Shown: positions 21,701 to 32,686 of the stretch, one piece after another
Layout of the letters: each line of letters starts with the position of its first letter
How positions within the stretch are numbered: the first letter of the stretch is position 1
NCBI GenBank assembly: GCA_030267565.1
Contig: BRXU01000010.1
Coordinates: 1,670,501-1,734,500, forward strand
DNA: 64,000 nt
Origin: Pleodorina starrii
Lineage: Eukaryota > Chlorophyta > Chlorophyceae > Chlamydomonadales > Volvocaceae
Reading direction: 5' to 3'
Notes under the pieces: generated by a model
What the model was told of the DNA's origin: nothing
The model's input: the letters and a program-made list of their open reading frames with translations, nothing else
Databases searched by the model: none
Translations under genes and position numbers: made by a program

Positions 21701-22914
21701 AAAGGCAGAGGCGGCCGGATGAGGTCGATACACGACACTACGGGCTGGCCGAGCAGGAGCTAAGAGTCATTAGTAAGCATAGTGCGGTGCACACCCGTAA
21801 AAGTGGCCGAGCGCTTTCTATTTTGGCCCATGGAGGGGAGGGCGCTGCCCGGCCCGTCATCCCGGCCGGCCCAGGCGGCGGCCGACAGCCGATGGGCCCA
21901 TCAGCCACCCGCCCTCCACCAAGTCCGAAGAGGCCCCGCCCCACCCCTCTTACATACACACACATACACAAACACCGCCCGTGGCCCCCCCTGCCCCGCC
22001 GCCGTGTACCTCCAGCCATGGCTAATGCTCAGATGCTCCCACAGCCCCTCCGCCTCCGAAACCGCCCGGTACAGAGCCTTGCAGGCCTAACGCCGAGCGG
22101 CGGGAAGAAGAGGATGAGAAAAACGGGGGAAGAGCAAAAGGCAGAGCAGGGCGGGGGGTTGCGAAGGCGGAGGCGGGGGCTGGTCGAGAGGAAGGCGCTG
22201 GGAGACATGCCCTGTGTTGCAGCGTAGGAGAAAGGCTGTGGGGCCGGGGGGGTTGCGGCGCCGATGGTGAGGTCAAAAGGGCGCGAAGTTGGGAGCCCTC
22301 GCCTCCCGGAGTGCAGCACTGGGAGGCGAGGAGCTGAGGGCGGACCAGGGGCGGACAGACGTAGCAACACATGTACAGCACCGGCCGTGGCGAAGTACGG
22401 AACTTCACGGAGGGAAAGTACTGCCGGAGGGAAGTACGGGGCCACACGAATGGAAGGAGGTACCGAACGCGCGCTTCCTAAAGGGTTGGAACCCTCGGGT
22501 GGTCAGTTTCAACCATGAAGGTGGTTCGCCCGGCGAAGTCCTGACCGCCAGCCGGCCAGCCGGGCGCACGGAGCTGGGGATCTAAAGCTGCGACATCCCG
22601 GCGGCGTCAGAAGCGGTGACACGCGGTGGTGAACCCGGGAGGGAGGGGTGCTGTGGAAGACGCAGGCCCGCATGAAAGGAAGAAAGGTCAAAAGGACGGC
22701 GTCTTCGCACCCGTCGGGACAAAGCATGGACAGCACGCTCGGCACGCACCAGCGCCAATTTAATGACTTGGCCCGGGTTCGAACACCGAACTACGTGCTC
22801 CATGATTGTCGTCAGGACGGAGTTTGACAGATTGACCAGCGATTGGGCTGCTGGGGTCGCCTCGGCCTCGCGGGCTTCCTCCATCGCCGGGGCGTTTCCT
22901 TCGCTGCCGCTCAT
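18752..22914 (-). CDS. F-box protein with SMI1/KNR4 domain (SKIP16/FBXO3-like without visible ApaG domain)
   Basis: Seven phase-consistent exons: 22914-22750, 22086-22010, 21628-21521, 21330-21269, 20945-20685, 19962-19438 and 19020-18752; 488 residues, start ATG at 22914. Residues about 25-80 form an F-box-like helix bundle (SVLTTIMEHVVRCSNPGQVI, LALACKALYRAVSEAEGLW). A middle linker (RWFQYYSHRMGCRR, RFFRLYSAFLSRPSS) leads to an SMI1/KNR4-type domain: SASEQRLGVSLPAELWELYR, GPFVTFADDMRLLGLDEVVL and, after a long Gly/Ala/acidic insert, RVLVVASNPSASRRLLVALD. This order matches plant SKIP16 and animal FBXO3, F-box subunits of SCF ubiquitin ligases, but their C-terminal ApaG domain is not visible. 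The last exon encodes a hydrophobic stretch (LLWLLLLVWLLLPALAL) and is tentative. F-box/SMI1 call moderate to good; exact 3' end uncertain. Confidence 0.65.
20626..20686. repeat. (CCCA/CCCG)n microsatellite starting at a 5' splice site
   Basis: On the minus strand, exon 20945-20685 ends in CTGG and the intron starts GTGGGTGGGTGGG and continues as GGGT/GGGC units for about 60 nt. Confidence 0.9.
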
Positions 22915-23254
22915 CGCCCTCAAATGATGACAAACGTGGTATTAATTGTAGTGATGGTTGTGTTGGGTTTGTTACATGAAGGTGGTTGTGAGCGAGAGTA
23001 CACCTTTCGCAAGGGTGGTAAGGAGTGCGTTAGGGAGAGCCGCTCGCTGGAACTGATTAACGCTACTACCAATCCTTGCCGTTCACTTTGCGCAATATGT
23101 CATGTGCAGGTAATAATCGATCGTTAGGAAATTTACAGCTGCGAATGTCGAGAGCTCATGACTCATCTTATCGACGGTTGGTACGACAACCTTCACCACT
23201 GACTGCTGGCTCACGTCCAACGTGCCTTGCAGATGGCGAGATTGCCGGGGCGAG

Positions 23255-23274
23255 TCACACACACACACACACAC
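23255..23274. repeat. (CA)n microsatellite
   Basis: About ten CA units in the intergenic region upstream of the F-box gene. Confidence 0.85.
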
Positions 23275-23564
23275 GCACGGGGGTTGGGCTTGGGGTCCGG
23301 GTCGGGGGATTCGCACCGCTCCCGCTGGCCAGCGTCAGGCCCGGCCAGGTTGCATGCCAACACACATACACGCAGCGACACACACATGCCCCGGATCTCA
23401 CATCCGCACCCGATGTCTATGTGTGTCGCGGATGCAGCAGCCATGAACAACATGCAATTGTATCGTACGGCACCTACGACCGTACACCCAGACGTGTACG
23501 AACGTTTGGACAGGCGCAACCCGGGTGCAGATGCCACCAATTTTTGTCCCCCTCATGATGACCT

Positions 23565-23569
23565 TTACA
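23565..23569 (-). terminator. Possible TGTAA polyadenylation signal for the Gln-rich protein gene
   Basis: This is the minus-strand TGTAA I found downstream of the stop at 24558-24560, about 990 nt away. Long but possible for this group. Confidence 0.25.
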
Positions 23570-24557
23570 GCGCCCCCTTCACAGCACGAGAAGTCCAAAA
23601 AGGAAGTCAGCAGCCCCCAGAAGAGCTCACCGGCCCCCCGCTCCGACCCGTGGGTCGCCTTCCCCCGCCCTGGCTGGCGCCAGCCCAGTGGCGTCTGACT
23701 GACTGACATATGCCGCATGCGGTGGGGCTCGATGGCACAGTCCCGACACCCCCGGGGTCGGGAGCGCTGCTGCGGACAGCGACCCACCCACCCCTCCCCC
23801 CGGCTAAGCGGCGCCGCCAAGGGAAGTCCGCATCATTCTCATGTCCATGCACACCCCCGCACGCCCCATGCAAGCTTTGGACGTGCGTATGACGTATGTG
23901 TAGTTGTGTACCCATCTGTATGTATGCGTGTGCACACGTGTGGCCACGTGGCCAGGGACCATGACACTGCGCTCACGGTGGCCACAAACCGCGTCAGCAA
24001 TGGCTGGGCCGTCATCGTCCACCTCACGCTGCGACACACGGCAACAGAGACGGCTTCGTTCCGCTCCGCCCCCGCTCCGCTCCGCACCGTGCTACCCACC
24101 CACGGCGATTGCGCGCCTCCGTCTGCCCCACGTTTGCAGGTGTGCCTTATATACACGTGCTGCCAATCACGAGCCCACAAGGGCGCTTTCCCAAATGAGA
24201 AGTGACACGAGACAGCGCAAGGGCGCACGCCCACTGACCTCTCCCGAACCTTTCATTGTTCCATTGATCCATCCATCCATTCGTTCATTCACGCGTTACT
24301 TCCTCCGCCTCGGCCTCAACCCGCGGATGCAAGTCCACACACACGTCGCATCGCTGTGGTTACCTCCAACCCCGGAGAGCTCCTTCCGCCCCTATAACCC
24401 TAAGCCAGCGCCTCCCTGGAGCCCCACCACCTCCCAGACTGATCCATGAACCGGACCGACCCATGGGACATCACCCCTCCTCCCCAACATGCCCCCCGAG
24501 CCCTGCCCTCGCCCCAGCCCTCACCTGACACAGACCGCCCGCCTCTCCACCACCGCC

Positions 24558-27500
24558 TCAGCCGCAGCCCCATCCCGGCGCCCCGCCCATCCCCGCTCCG
24601 TAGCTCCCAGGCGCGGGCGCGGGGCCGTACGGCTGGCCCGCCGCTGGGCCCCCGTAGCCGTGTGCGTGGCCCCCCCACGCCAGCCCCGGCGCTCCAACCC
24701 TTCGGTTCGCCGCCTTGGCTGAAGCAAGTGCCTGCTGCTGCTGTTGCTGCTGCGAATCGAACCCGACTGGAGCTCCGCTATGAGACGCCTGCGGTGCGGC
24801 GGATGGGTGCACGCCGGCGGCGGCGGCGGCGCCTGTCCCCGTGTGGAAGTACGGCGCTGCGGCGCCGCGTGGCGGGTACGGATAGCCAAACGGCTCGCCG
24901 GGCTCCGGCGCGGCGGCGGCGGCTCTGCCCGCCGCCCTGCCGTACGATGGGCCCCAGCCGTATGGAGCGGCGTAGTGCCAGCCATGTCCCGCCGCCGCCG
25001 CGCTGGGGTACGGCCCGTACGGCTGCCGCATGGCGTGAGTGTACGACGGCACCGCCGCCGGCGCGAGGCCCGTCATCGCCGCTGTCGGCTGGACTGGGGA
25101 GGGTTGCAGCAAGCTCGCGTCCGCCGCCGCCGCCGCCGCCGCCGCGCTGATACCGGGCTGCTGCCGGAGGTACGGGCCGGGTGCTCCGGAGGTAATCGTG
25201 ACGGGAGCAGCCGCCGCTACAGCCGCAGAGGAAGAGGAAGGGGGCTGCAGCGCCCGCGCGACAGGCATGTCCCGACCGCGGTACCCCTGCAGTGCCGTCA
25301 GCGCGGCCGCCGGTAGGGCCTGCGAAGCTGTCTGAGCTGGTGGCGGCGGCGGCGGCTGGCCTCGCGCCGTAGAAGCCGCACCGAAGGTCCGTGGGAGCGG
25401 CCCCTGCGCAGGTACCGGGTTGCCGCTGGCGGCTGCTCGCGGCGCCCCGGCGACGGCAGCGGCGGCGGGGAGGGAGACAGCGGATGCAGTACCTTGCCCT
25501 TGCCCTTGAGCTTGCCCCTGCTGCTGTTGCTGCTGCTGCGCCGGCCGCTGAGCAGCAGGGCCTGCAGCGGGAGCGCCCAGGGAGCCGCCGGCAGCTGCCC
25601 AGGCGCCCTGGCTCGCGCTCCGGCCGGGTACCGCAGCCGTCGCACCTGCTACGGCTTGCGCGGCCGGCTGTGGCTGCACCGCGGGCCTACCGGCGGCCGA
25701 GATTGGCGGCTGTGCTGGCACCAACGCGGGCGCCCGGGGCGGTCGCGGATCCTGTGGGGTGCTCTGGCCCGAGCCCCCTGCGCTGCCACCGCCACCGCCG
25801 CCGCTGCTCCCACGCGGCGCAAAGGCACCCGGCGCTGCAGCCGCGGCCGTCTGCTGCTGCGGCTGCTGAGTTTGCTGGGAGCGTGCTTGCGTCCAAGACT
25901 GGGCCGCGGGGCCCGTCGGGGTGCTGTGCGCCGAAGGCGGCCAGCACCTCGCAGGCGCCGAGGTGGACCCCGCACCGCCGCCGACCGCCTCGGCTGGGCC
26001 AGGATTGGGGCTAGGACTCGGCTTGGGCGGCGCGGCCTGCTGCTGCTGGCTTTGCTGCTGGCGCGCCAGGAGGAGTTGCAGCTGTTGCGCCAACACGGCT
26101 TGCGTGTGCTGGCCGTGATATTGCGCACGGAGGGGCTGGGCCTGGGCCTCTTGCCGCGCGGCCGCCACCACCGCCGGTGGCGCTGCAGCAGCCTTCGCGA
26201 CCGCTGCGGCGGTCGCGGCAAAGGACGGCGAGGGCGCTGAAGAGCCGCTCGAGGGCCGCCGCTGCTGCTGTTGCGCGCCGTGTGGCGGCGCGGCGCCGTG
26301 CGCCGCCGACAGCAGCGCGCTTCGGAGCGCGTGCTGACAGCTCGCTAGGTGGTCGTACAGCGCCGTGACGAGCGGCGACAGGTGGGAGGACCACTCCGCC
26401 GCCAGGGCCTCCAGCGGCGTGGGGCTGAGTGAGGTGGCGCCCAGGTCCAGGGGCAGGAGTGGCAGTGAGCCCGTGCTGTTCTCCCGCTCCCACTTCCTCG
26501 CTTCGTCGGGGCTGCTGCTCCTGCAGATGCGGTTTGGCCCTGCAGCAGCAGCGGCGGCTCCATGCGCCAAAGCTGGTGGGGGGCGGTGCAGGGCGGGACG
26601 GGGCACACATACAAGGGGGAGGCGCGGGTAAGGCGATGCGTTCCGCGCCGACGCGCTCGGCGGCATGCGCCACTGGGGGGAGCCAAACCGGCAGGGCAAG
26701 GGGCGCATCGACCTGTACGGCACGCTGCAAAGGAGGATACGAAGACAACAACACAAGCAAGGAGAAGAGGTCGGGCAGAACACAGGGACGCGCACCCGAC
26801 GCAAGCCGGTCTGTTCGTAGAGGAGAAACGGCCAATGCCTCACAACAGCACCCCAACGCCTCAGCCAGCCACCCCTCATCCGCACCCATATAACCGTAAC
26901 CTGCTGCAAAACAGAGTCACCAGCGCCACAGTATGGACTTGCCTTGCCAGCCCTGCCGCTGCTGCTGCTGCAGGTGCTGCTGTTGCCCCAGCTGCTGGAC
27001 CCGTAGCCCGGGTAGTCCTTGGGAGCACGGCCGACCCTCCAGCGAGCCCGCGGACACACCCTGCGCAGCCGGCTGCTGGTGCTGCCCCCCCGCTCGTGAC
27101 AACCCCGGGTCGTCCGCTCCCCGGTCGTGTGCCGCCTGCTGCGGCGCAGGTCCCGAACTGCAGCTCACGCGCCGCTCGGGTCCTGCCCCTGCTCCAGCTG
27201 CTGCTCCTCCTGCCTCCGGGCTGCCGGGATCCACGGATGCAGCCGGCGCCGCTGCAGGGGCAGCTGCAGCAGCTGCAGCAGTGGTTGGCTCGGGGACGTG
27301 TGAGCCAGGCGCAGCGACAGGTTGTGCTTCCCGCTGCTGCTGCTGCTGCCCCTGTGCCTGCTGCCCCTGCCCCTGGGGCTGCTGCTGCTGAAGCGCGCCC
27401 GCATCGCTTGCGGCGGTCTGCGGCTCCCGCTGTGCGCGTGCGCGCGCCTGTGCCTGCGCTTGGGCGTACGCCTTGACGGGCTTCTCCAGCGCCAGGAGGG

Positions 27501-30500
27501 TCCCCAGCCAGGAGGCCAGCGTCTGGATGTTGGCGGGCACCACCGGGATGCCGGCGGCCTGCGACGGAGCGCACGCACGCACGCACGCGAGCGTGTGTGT
27601 GTATGTGTGCGTATGTTGAAGGGGGTGCCGGAAAGGCAGTGGGCAGCTTGACAAGAAGCACCGTTGCGCCAAAGTGAGAGCAACCGGGGCGGTTTCGCTC
27701 CACTGAGAGGCGCCCACCGTTATGGCCGTCGCCCGTCTCACGCTCCCCTTTACACGGATAGGCGCCGCTCACCCACCCACCCACCCACCCACCTGGCAGA
27801 ACCTGGAGATTGCCGCCACCAGCTCCGCGGCCGACATGACCGACGGGTGGCGGCACCCGGTGGCGCGGAAAAAGCCCAACAGCTGGTCCAGCACCAGCAG
27901 CTGCTGCTGGCTCAGCGTCACGGCGGGCAGGTCGGGAATGATGGTGGAATCATCCGCGGCCGGCGACGCCGCTGCCATGACCACGTCCTGATCTGCCGCC
28001 GCGGGGGCAGCGGCGGCGGCGGCAGAAGCTGCAAGTTCGGCCGCCGGGGCTTTCGATCCTCCTGCGGCGGCGGCGGCGCCGACCTCGCGCCGCGCGGCTG
28101 GGCGGAGGGAGGCCGCCTCCTGCGGCACCGGCTGTTCCGCCGCTTCCCGTTGCGGGGGCCATGTCGCCGCCGCCGCGGCGGCGGTGCGTGGCTGCACCTG
28201 CTGCACCGTCGCCTGCGCCGCCGCGGACTGCATCGTGCCGGCTGTGTCAGGCAGCGCCTCCGTCGCGCGAGGGCGCTTCGCCGGGCGCGTCTCCTCCTCG
28301 CCTGCTCCCTCGCTCACATCCGCCGCATCCTCGCCCGCGCAACAATCGTAATGGCGCCCCGCCTCGCGCGGCAGCACGGCTGCCACTGAAGGCGGAACCG
28401 CACTCCCACCAGCCTCCTCGCTTGCTGCGCACGCCGTGTTAGCCCTCCTATCCGCCCGGTCGAGCCCCGCCGCCGCTGCAGTCGCTCCTGCTTCCCCTTC
28501 CTTTGGGCCAGTCGGCTCCGCTGCGAGGCTCGTCCCGCCGAGTCCCGCCAAGTCCTGAGTCGTGCCCTTGTTCTCCGCCGCCGCGCCGCCGCCATCCCGC
28601 TGCCCCGCACACGCGGAGTCGCTCCTTGCGCCGCTGGCGCTGACGCGCGGCGCCGCAGCAGCCCCCACGGCATCCGCCGAGGGGCCCGCAGCACGGAGTT
28701 GGGCGCCCGTGGGGCCTACGGAGGCACCCAAATCAGGGCCTAGGCCGCCGCCGGCGGCCTCCGCGGCTCCAGGGGCGGACAGCAGCACCAGCTTCCGCGC
28801 AACAAACCCGGCCGCCTTCGCACCGCGGCCGCTGCGAAACGGCATGTGCATCGCCGCCTGTCGCACCGCCAGCGGAGAGCGAGACGGCAGTCCGAATCCG
28901 TCCGCCGCCGGCTGCAGAGCGCCTGCCGCCTGGTCCCCGAACATGGCGCCCGCCCCTGCCCCAGGCGCAACATCGCCCTCGCCGGCGGCCGCCCGGTCGT
29001 GGCCCACGGCCTGGACCCGACCCACGGGCCGCTGCGGTACCCCGCGCTGCGGCAGCGCTACCGCCGCCACGTCCTGCAGCTTCACCGACAGGTCCGCGGC
29101 TACTGCCGCCATGGCGGCGTCAACGGGCGGCTTCGGGGACGTCATCGTCGCAAACGCTGGGCTCAGGGTGGGGCTGCGTGTCGCTGCAGGGTCGAAATCC
29201 TGGCCGTCCTCCTGCGCGTGGCTGCCGCCGCCCACCCGTACCACCGCGGCGGCGGCCGCCGGCCTGTTCGTCGCCGCCTGCTGCGCGGAGCCGCCGGGCG
29301 GCGGCTGCTGCTGCGGTGGCGGCGGCCCGACGGGGCTGCTGGCGTTGGTCCTCGTGCGCGGCTGGGCCGAGGAGATGCCCTCCACAATGGCGCCCTGCAG
29401 GACGAAGCGCTTGTGGGTCGTCGGCGTGAGCTTCAGCAGCGACGGACGGGCTGAAGCCGCGGCGACGGCGGCGGCGGTCGAGTCGGGGATGCCGCAGCCG
29501 CCAACAGGGGCGGCGAAAGGAGCCGCATGGCCGCCGCTGGCAACGCAGCCCGCCGAGCCGAGGTCGCGTTGCTGCTGCGGCTGCGGCTGTTCTTGTTGCT
29601 GAGCCGAAGGACTGGGCTCGAAGCAGGGCGGCGGCGTCGGGCTGGAGGAGGACAGCTGCCGCTGCAGGGGCGGCCGCGCGGTGCGCGCAGCTGCCAGGTG
29701 CTGTGGTGCGGGCGACAGCCAGGGCAGGTCGTCGGTGCCGCACCCCTGGGGCGTGCGCCGATCCACGCTCAAGCTCGTTGTCAGGGCGGTTACCGCAAGG
29801 CCGTCATCGTGCCACAGCAGCGGCCCGCAGGGGCGCTGCGCGCCCGCCTGAGCAAGCGGTGTGGACCCCGGGTTCGACACGGCGACGGCGGATGGCACCG
29901 GCCTGGCGCCCGCGGCCCCGGCGGCGGCTCTGCCGCCAGGGTCCTGGCTGCAAGGCACGTCCGCCACTGCCGCTGCGGCGCCACAGGCGCCGCCGCCCGC
30001 ACCCATCCTGCCCGTCAAGCCAGTCACCGGACTGCTGTAGAGAAGCGCGCTGCCACCCAGTGCTGCAACGGGGCGTGCGCCATTCGGCGTCGCATCTTCG
30101 CTTGTCGCCAGCGGCTGCAGGTCAGCGTGTTGCCGTAAGAAGCAGGGCGTTGGGGGCGGCGCAATCGCGCGGCCGCCGCCGAAGTCTTCCTTCTGTTGCC
30201 CTGCCCCGGTCGGTTGCGGCCCGCCGCGCTTCCCGTCCGGCAGCCTGCCCGCCGCCGCCGGCGTACTGCCGCCGCGCCACCGTTTGCAGGCGCTGCCGCC
30301 CGCCGGCGTCCCGCCGCCGCCGAGCGAAAGCGCTGCACCAGGAGCGCCGATGGAAGCGGGCGACGGCTCCAGCTGCGCCGCCGCCGGCCCACGCACAGCC
30401 GCCGGAGTCCATCTGGGCGGCCGCATGAACAGATCCCGTGGCGTGGGCACCGGCGTGTGATTCGCTGCTACCAGCGCCGTGCCGCATCCACCTGCGGTCG

Positions 30501-31198
30501 CCGCTTCCGATGCGCGGTGAATCGGCAGCGCGCCCGCGCCCGCAGCCCGATCGTCGCCGGCGGCGGCAGCGGCCGCATCCCCGCTAGCAGCAGCCCCACC
30601 GCCAGCCGGCAACGGCTGCACCTCATCCATCGCGGCTTCTTCCATGTCCGGCTTCCGGTCCTGTGCGGGCGGTGCAGAGGGGGGCTCCACGGCAGCCGGG
30701 TGCCCTCCCGCGTGGGTTGACGCTGCTTCTGGGTCGGGCGCACGGTCCCGCGGCGGGTCGCGTGCGGTCGTTCGCTGTTGCTGCGCTGCGGGTTGCTTCT
30801 GCTGCTGCGACTCGGGCGAGCGAAGGTCGGCTGCTTTCCGCTTCAGCAGGCTGCGCGCGCGATCTGGGTTCCGCGAGGGCCGCAAGGGCAGGATTTACCA
30901 ATGTGGGTCAGACGCGGACGGGCCCCTCGGGTGACGAGCGGCTGCGTCGCTGCAAGAGGGGATATTGCCCGTGCTGGCTGCCCCGCCACAGGACGGTATG
31001 GCAAGCCCACAGCCAGGCAGGCCGGGCCACCGCACACGCGGCCTTCCACAACGCAAAGACCCACAGACGCGCAAACCCTAAGTGCCCGTAATTTGGCGAC
31101 GAGGCGTCGCAATCTTGGAGAGGCATGGGCGGTGCTTCGCGAGACACGGCCACTGCACGCGATCCCACCTGCGCTCGCCACCTTCCGAGCCAATCCAT
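24558..31198 (-). CDS. Unrecognised 1890-residue Gln/Ala/Pro-rich low-complexity protein
   Basis: Four exons in phase: 31198-31182 (only 17 nt, MDWLG), 30850-27793, 27558-26943 and 26539-24558. I do not recognise the family. The most complex stretches, and so the best candidates for folded parts, are LSQQQLLVLDQLLGFFRATG with SVMSAAELVAAISRFCQAAG and NIQTLASWLGTLLALEKPVK (around residues 980-1055), and ARKWERENSTGS with LAAEWSSHLSPLVTALYDHL (around 1250-1310). The rest is Ala/Gly/Pro/Ser rich with poly-Gln tracts; the C-terminus is Gly/Tyr/Pro rich (RQPYGPYPSAAAAGHGWHYA), like a prion-like or transcription-coactivator tail. The third intron starts with GC (AAG|GCAAGT), which joins the frames exactly. 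The start ATG is chosen because the 17-nt exon supplies the only nearby in-phase ATG with a GT donor. A nuclear scaffold role is possible but is speculation. Confidence 0.62.
27771..27793. repeat. (ACCC)n run at a 5' splice site
   Basis: On the minus strand exon 30850-27793 ends TTCTGCCAG and the intron opens with five GTGG/GGGT units before GTGAGC. Confidence 0.85.
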
Positions 31199-32686
31199 TA
31201 GCGCTGGACGTTTCCCAGCCCGTTTCCTGCAGATGCGGACCAAATAATGCAGAAGCAGCCAGATGAGAGCGGGCCCTTGCCTTGATAATTTGAAGTCAAA
31301 TACAGATCCAGACTTCGTTTACATGCCCCAACGGAACGCGAACGGAGCCGCCATCCTTAGGGTAGAACAGCGGAACTCCCCGGCTCAACTGTGTGTACCG
31401 GAGATTTCGCGAATTCCTACCGGCGGATTGGTTGCTGCCAAAAGCCCTGCTGACCGACGCCGATCCCGCGCCGGGCCTGGAGTCTGACTTGCGCCGTCCT
31501 GCGACGCAAGTGGCGGGAGGCAAAGCAACTGTCATGTCACTGTGCTCAAGCGACGGCTCGGTTTGGCGCATGCTGACTTGAAGAGGGCTACATACGAAAT
31601 AAAACGGAGGGGCGCGGCTAGCGCACTTGCAGACGCGGCCCTGCAGGGATATCGAGCAGAGTATCCCTCGACAGGCCCCCAGCTGCGGCCGGCAGAGCTT
31701 TGTTATTCCATTACGCTTACGCTGCTTCAAGGGGTTTACACGCAAACATCCAACTGGGTGTAACATGCGCGGGATTCTTACCTCGTGCCGCCAAGCTGAC
31801 TCAATCTGCAAGGGCGCGAACGGTTTTCCCGGCAGTCAGGGACGGCATCTCATTATCTTGGGCAATATCGGGGTGCACTCATCCTAGAAACATCAAAAAC
31901 CCGGCTGATGCTAGAGTTTCCTGGTCGGCGCGCCGCGGCGGTTCGCGCGCACTTATTTCCGTTTCCTAACTGAATTTCGCCCGACAGCGCCCCGCAGCCC
32001 CCAAAATAACACCCCGCCAGGGCGCCCTTTACCTCACTTTTTCGAAATCTTGCAGTGCTGCCTTCTTTGGCGGGTGTTTCGTCGCCTGCGGGTCCCAATT
32101 CCATGGCGCCAGCGACTTGAGCTCCTTGAGGGACATGGCTGCAGTTTTGGGCAGATGTTGACGCCCCTGTCCCTCTGACCGTCCTGGGTGGTCGGCGGTC
32201 GTGTTCCGCAGTAAGTCGTCAGACGGTTCCGAGTCAACCCACGGTCGTGCAGTCAGTGTAACATGCAATTCCAATACGTAAAGGCCTTTACCCCATACTG
32301 TGGTTAAGTGTTAAGCCATGCTCTTCCAGTGCCAGTTTGCGCTTGCAGGGTCCTGGCGCTCAAATTCGTCGTCGTACAGTGGTTCCAAAGTGCAGTTCCT
32401 TGCATGCACTGTCCTGAAGAGGAACGTGCATACAGACCGCACATTAGGTCTCCCTTCTAACTGTCGTCCACTTGTTCCCTGCAACTACTGTAGCTAGTAA
32501 GCTCATAGCGAGTCACGATCGGCTTAGCAAACTCTTTTAGCTCAGACCGTTGTCCCTTTCCACTATTAAGATATGGAAACAACAGTCATAGTCGAAACTC
32601 TTTTTGCCTGAATCACCACCGGCAGTTAAGTGGGCCGCCGCACTGACCTGCGCCTCTGGGACAAAACTACAGAAGTTCATCTCAGC
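31199..32686. other. Divergent promoter region between the Gln-rich protein gene and CBP80
   Basis: About 1.5 kb between two genes transcribed away from each other. No open frame here has recognisable domains, and I see no TATA box at a convincing distance for either gene. It must hold both promoters and 5' UTRs. Confidence 0.5.

Larger units (their letters stand above)
22915..24557. other. Intergenic: F-box gene promoter and 3' UTR of the Gln-rich protein gene
   Basis: No supported gene. It contains a (CA)n run at 23255-23274, a short TCCA/TTCA repeat around 24267-24290, and a minus-strand TGTAA at 23565-23569 that could end the transcript of the gene on its right, though that would make a long 3' UTR of nearly 1 kb. 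Confidence 0.45.

Noticed and set aside
22924..23127. Short plus-strand frame with a hydrophobic start, possible small secreted protein
   Set aside because: No homology is recognised and no supporting splice or promoter signals were seen; it overlaps the likely F-box gene promoter.
27769..30885. Start codon at the 5' end of the long minus-strand frame (30885)
   Set aside because: The codon there is TTG with an in-frame stop just upstream. A 17-nt upstream exon with ATG at 31198 joins in phase and was preferred.
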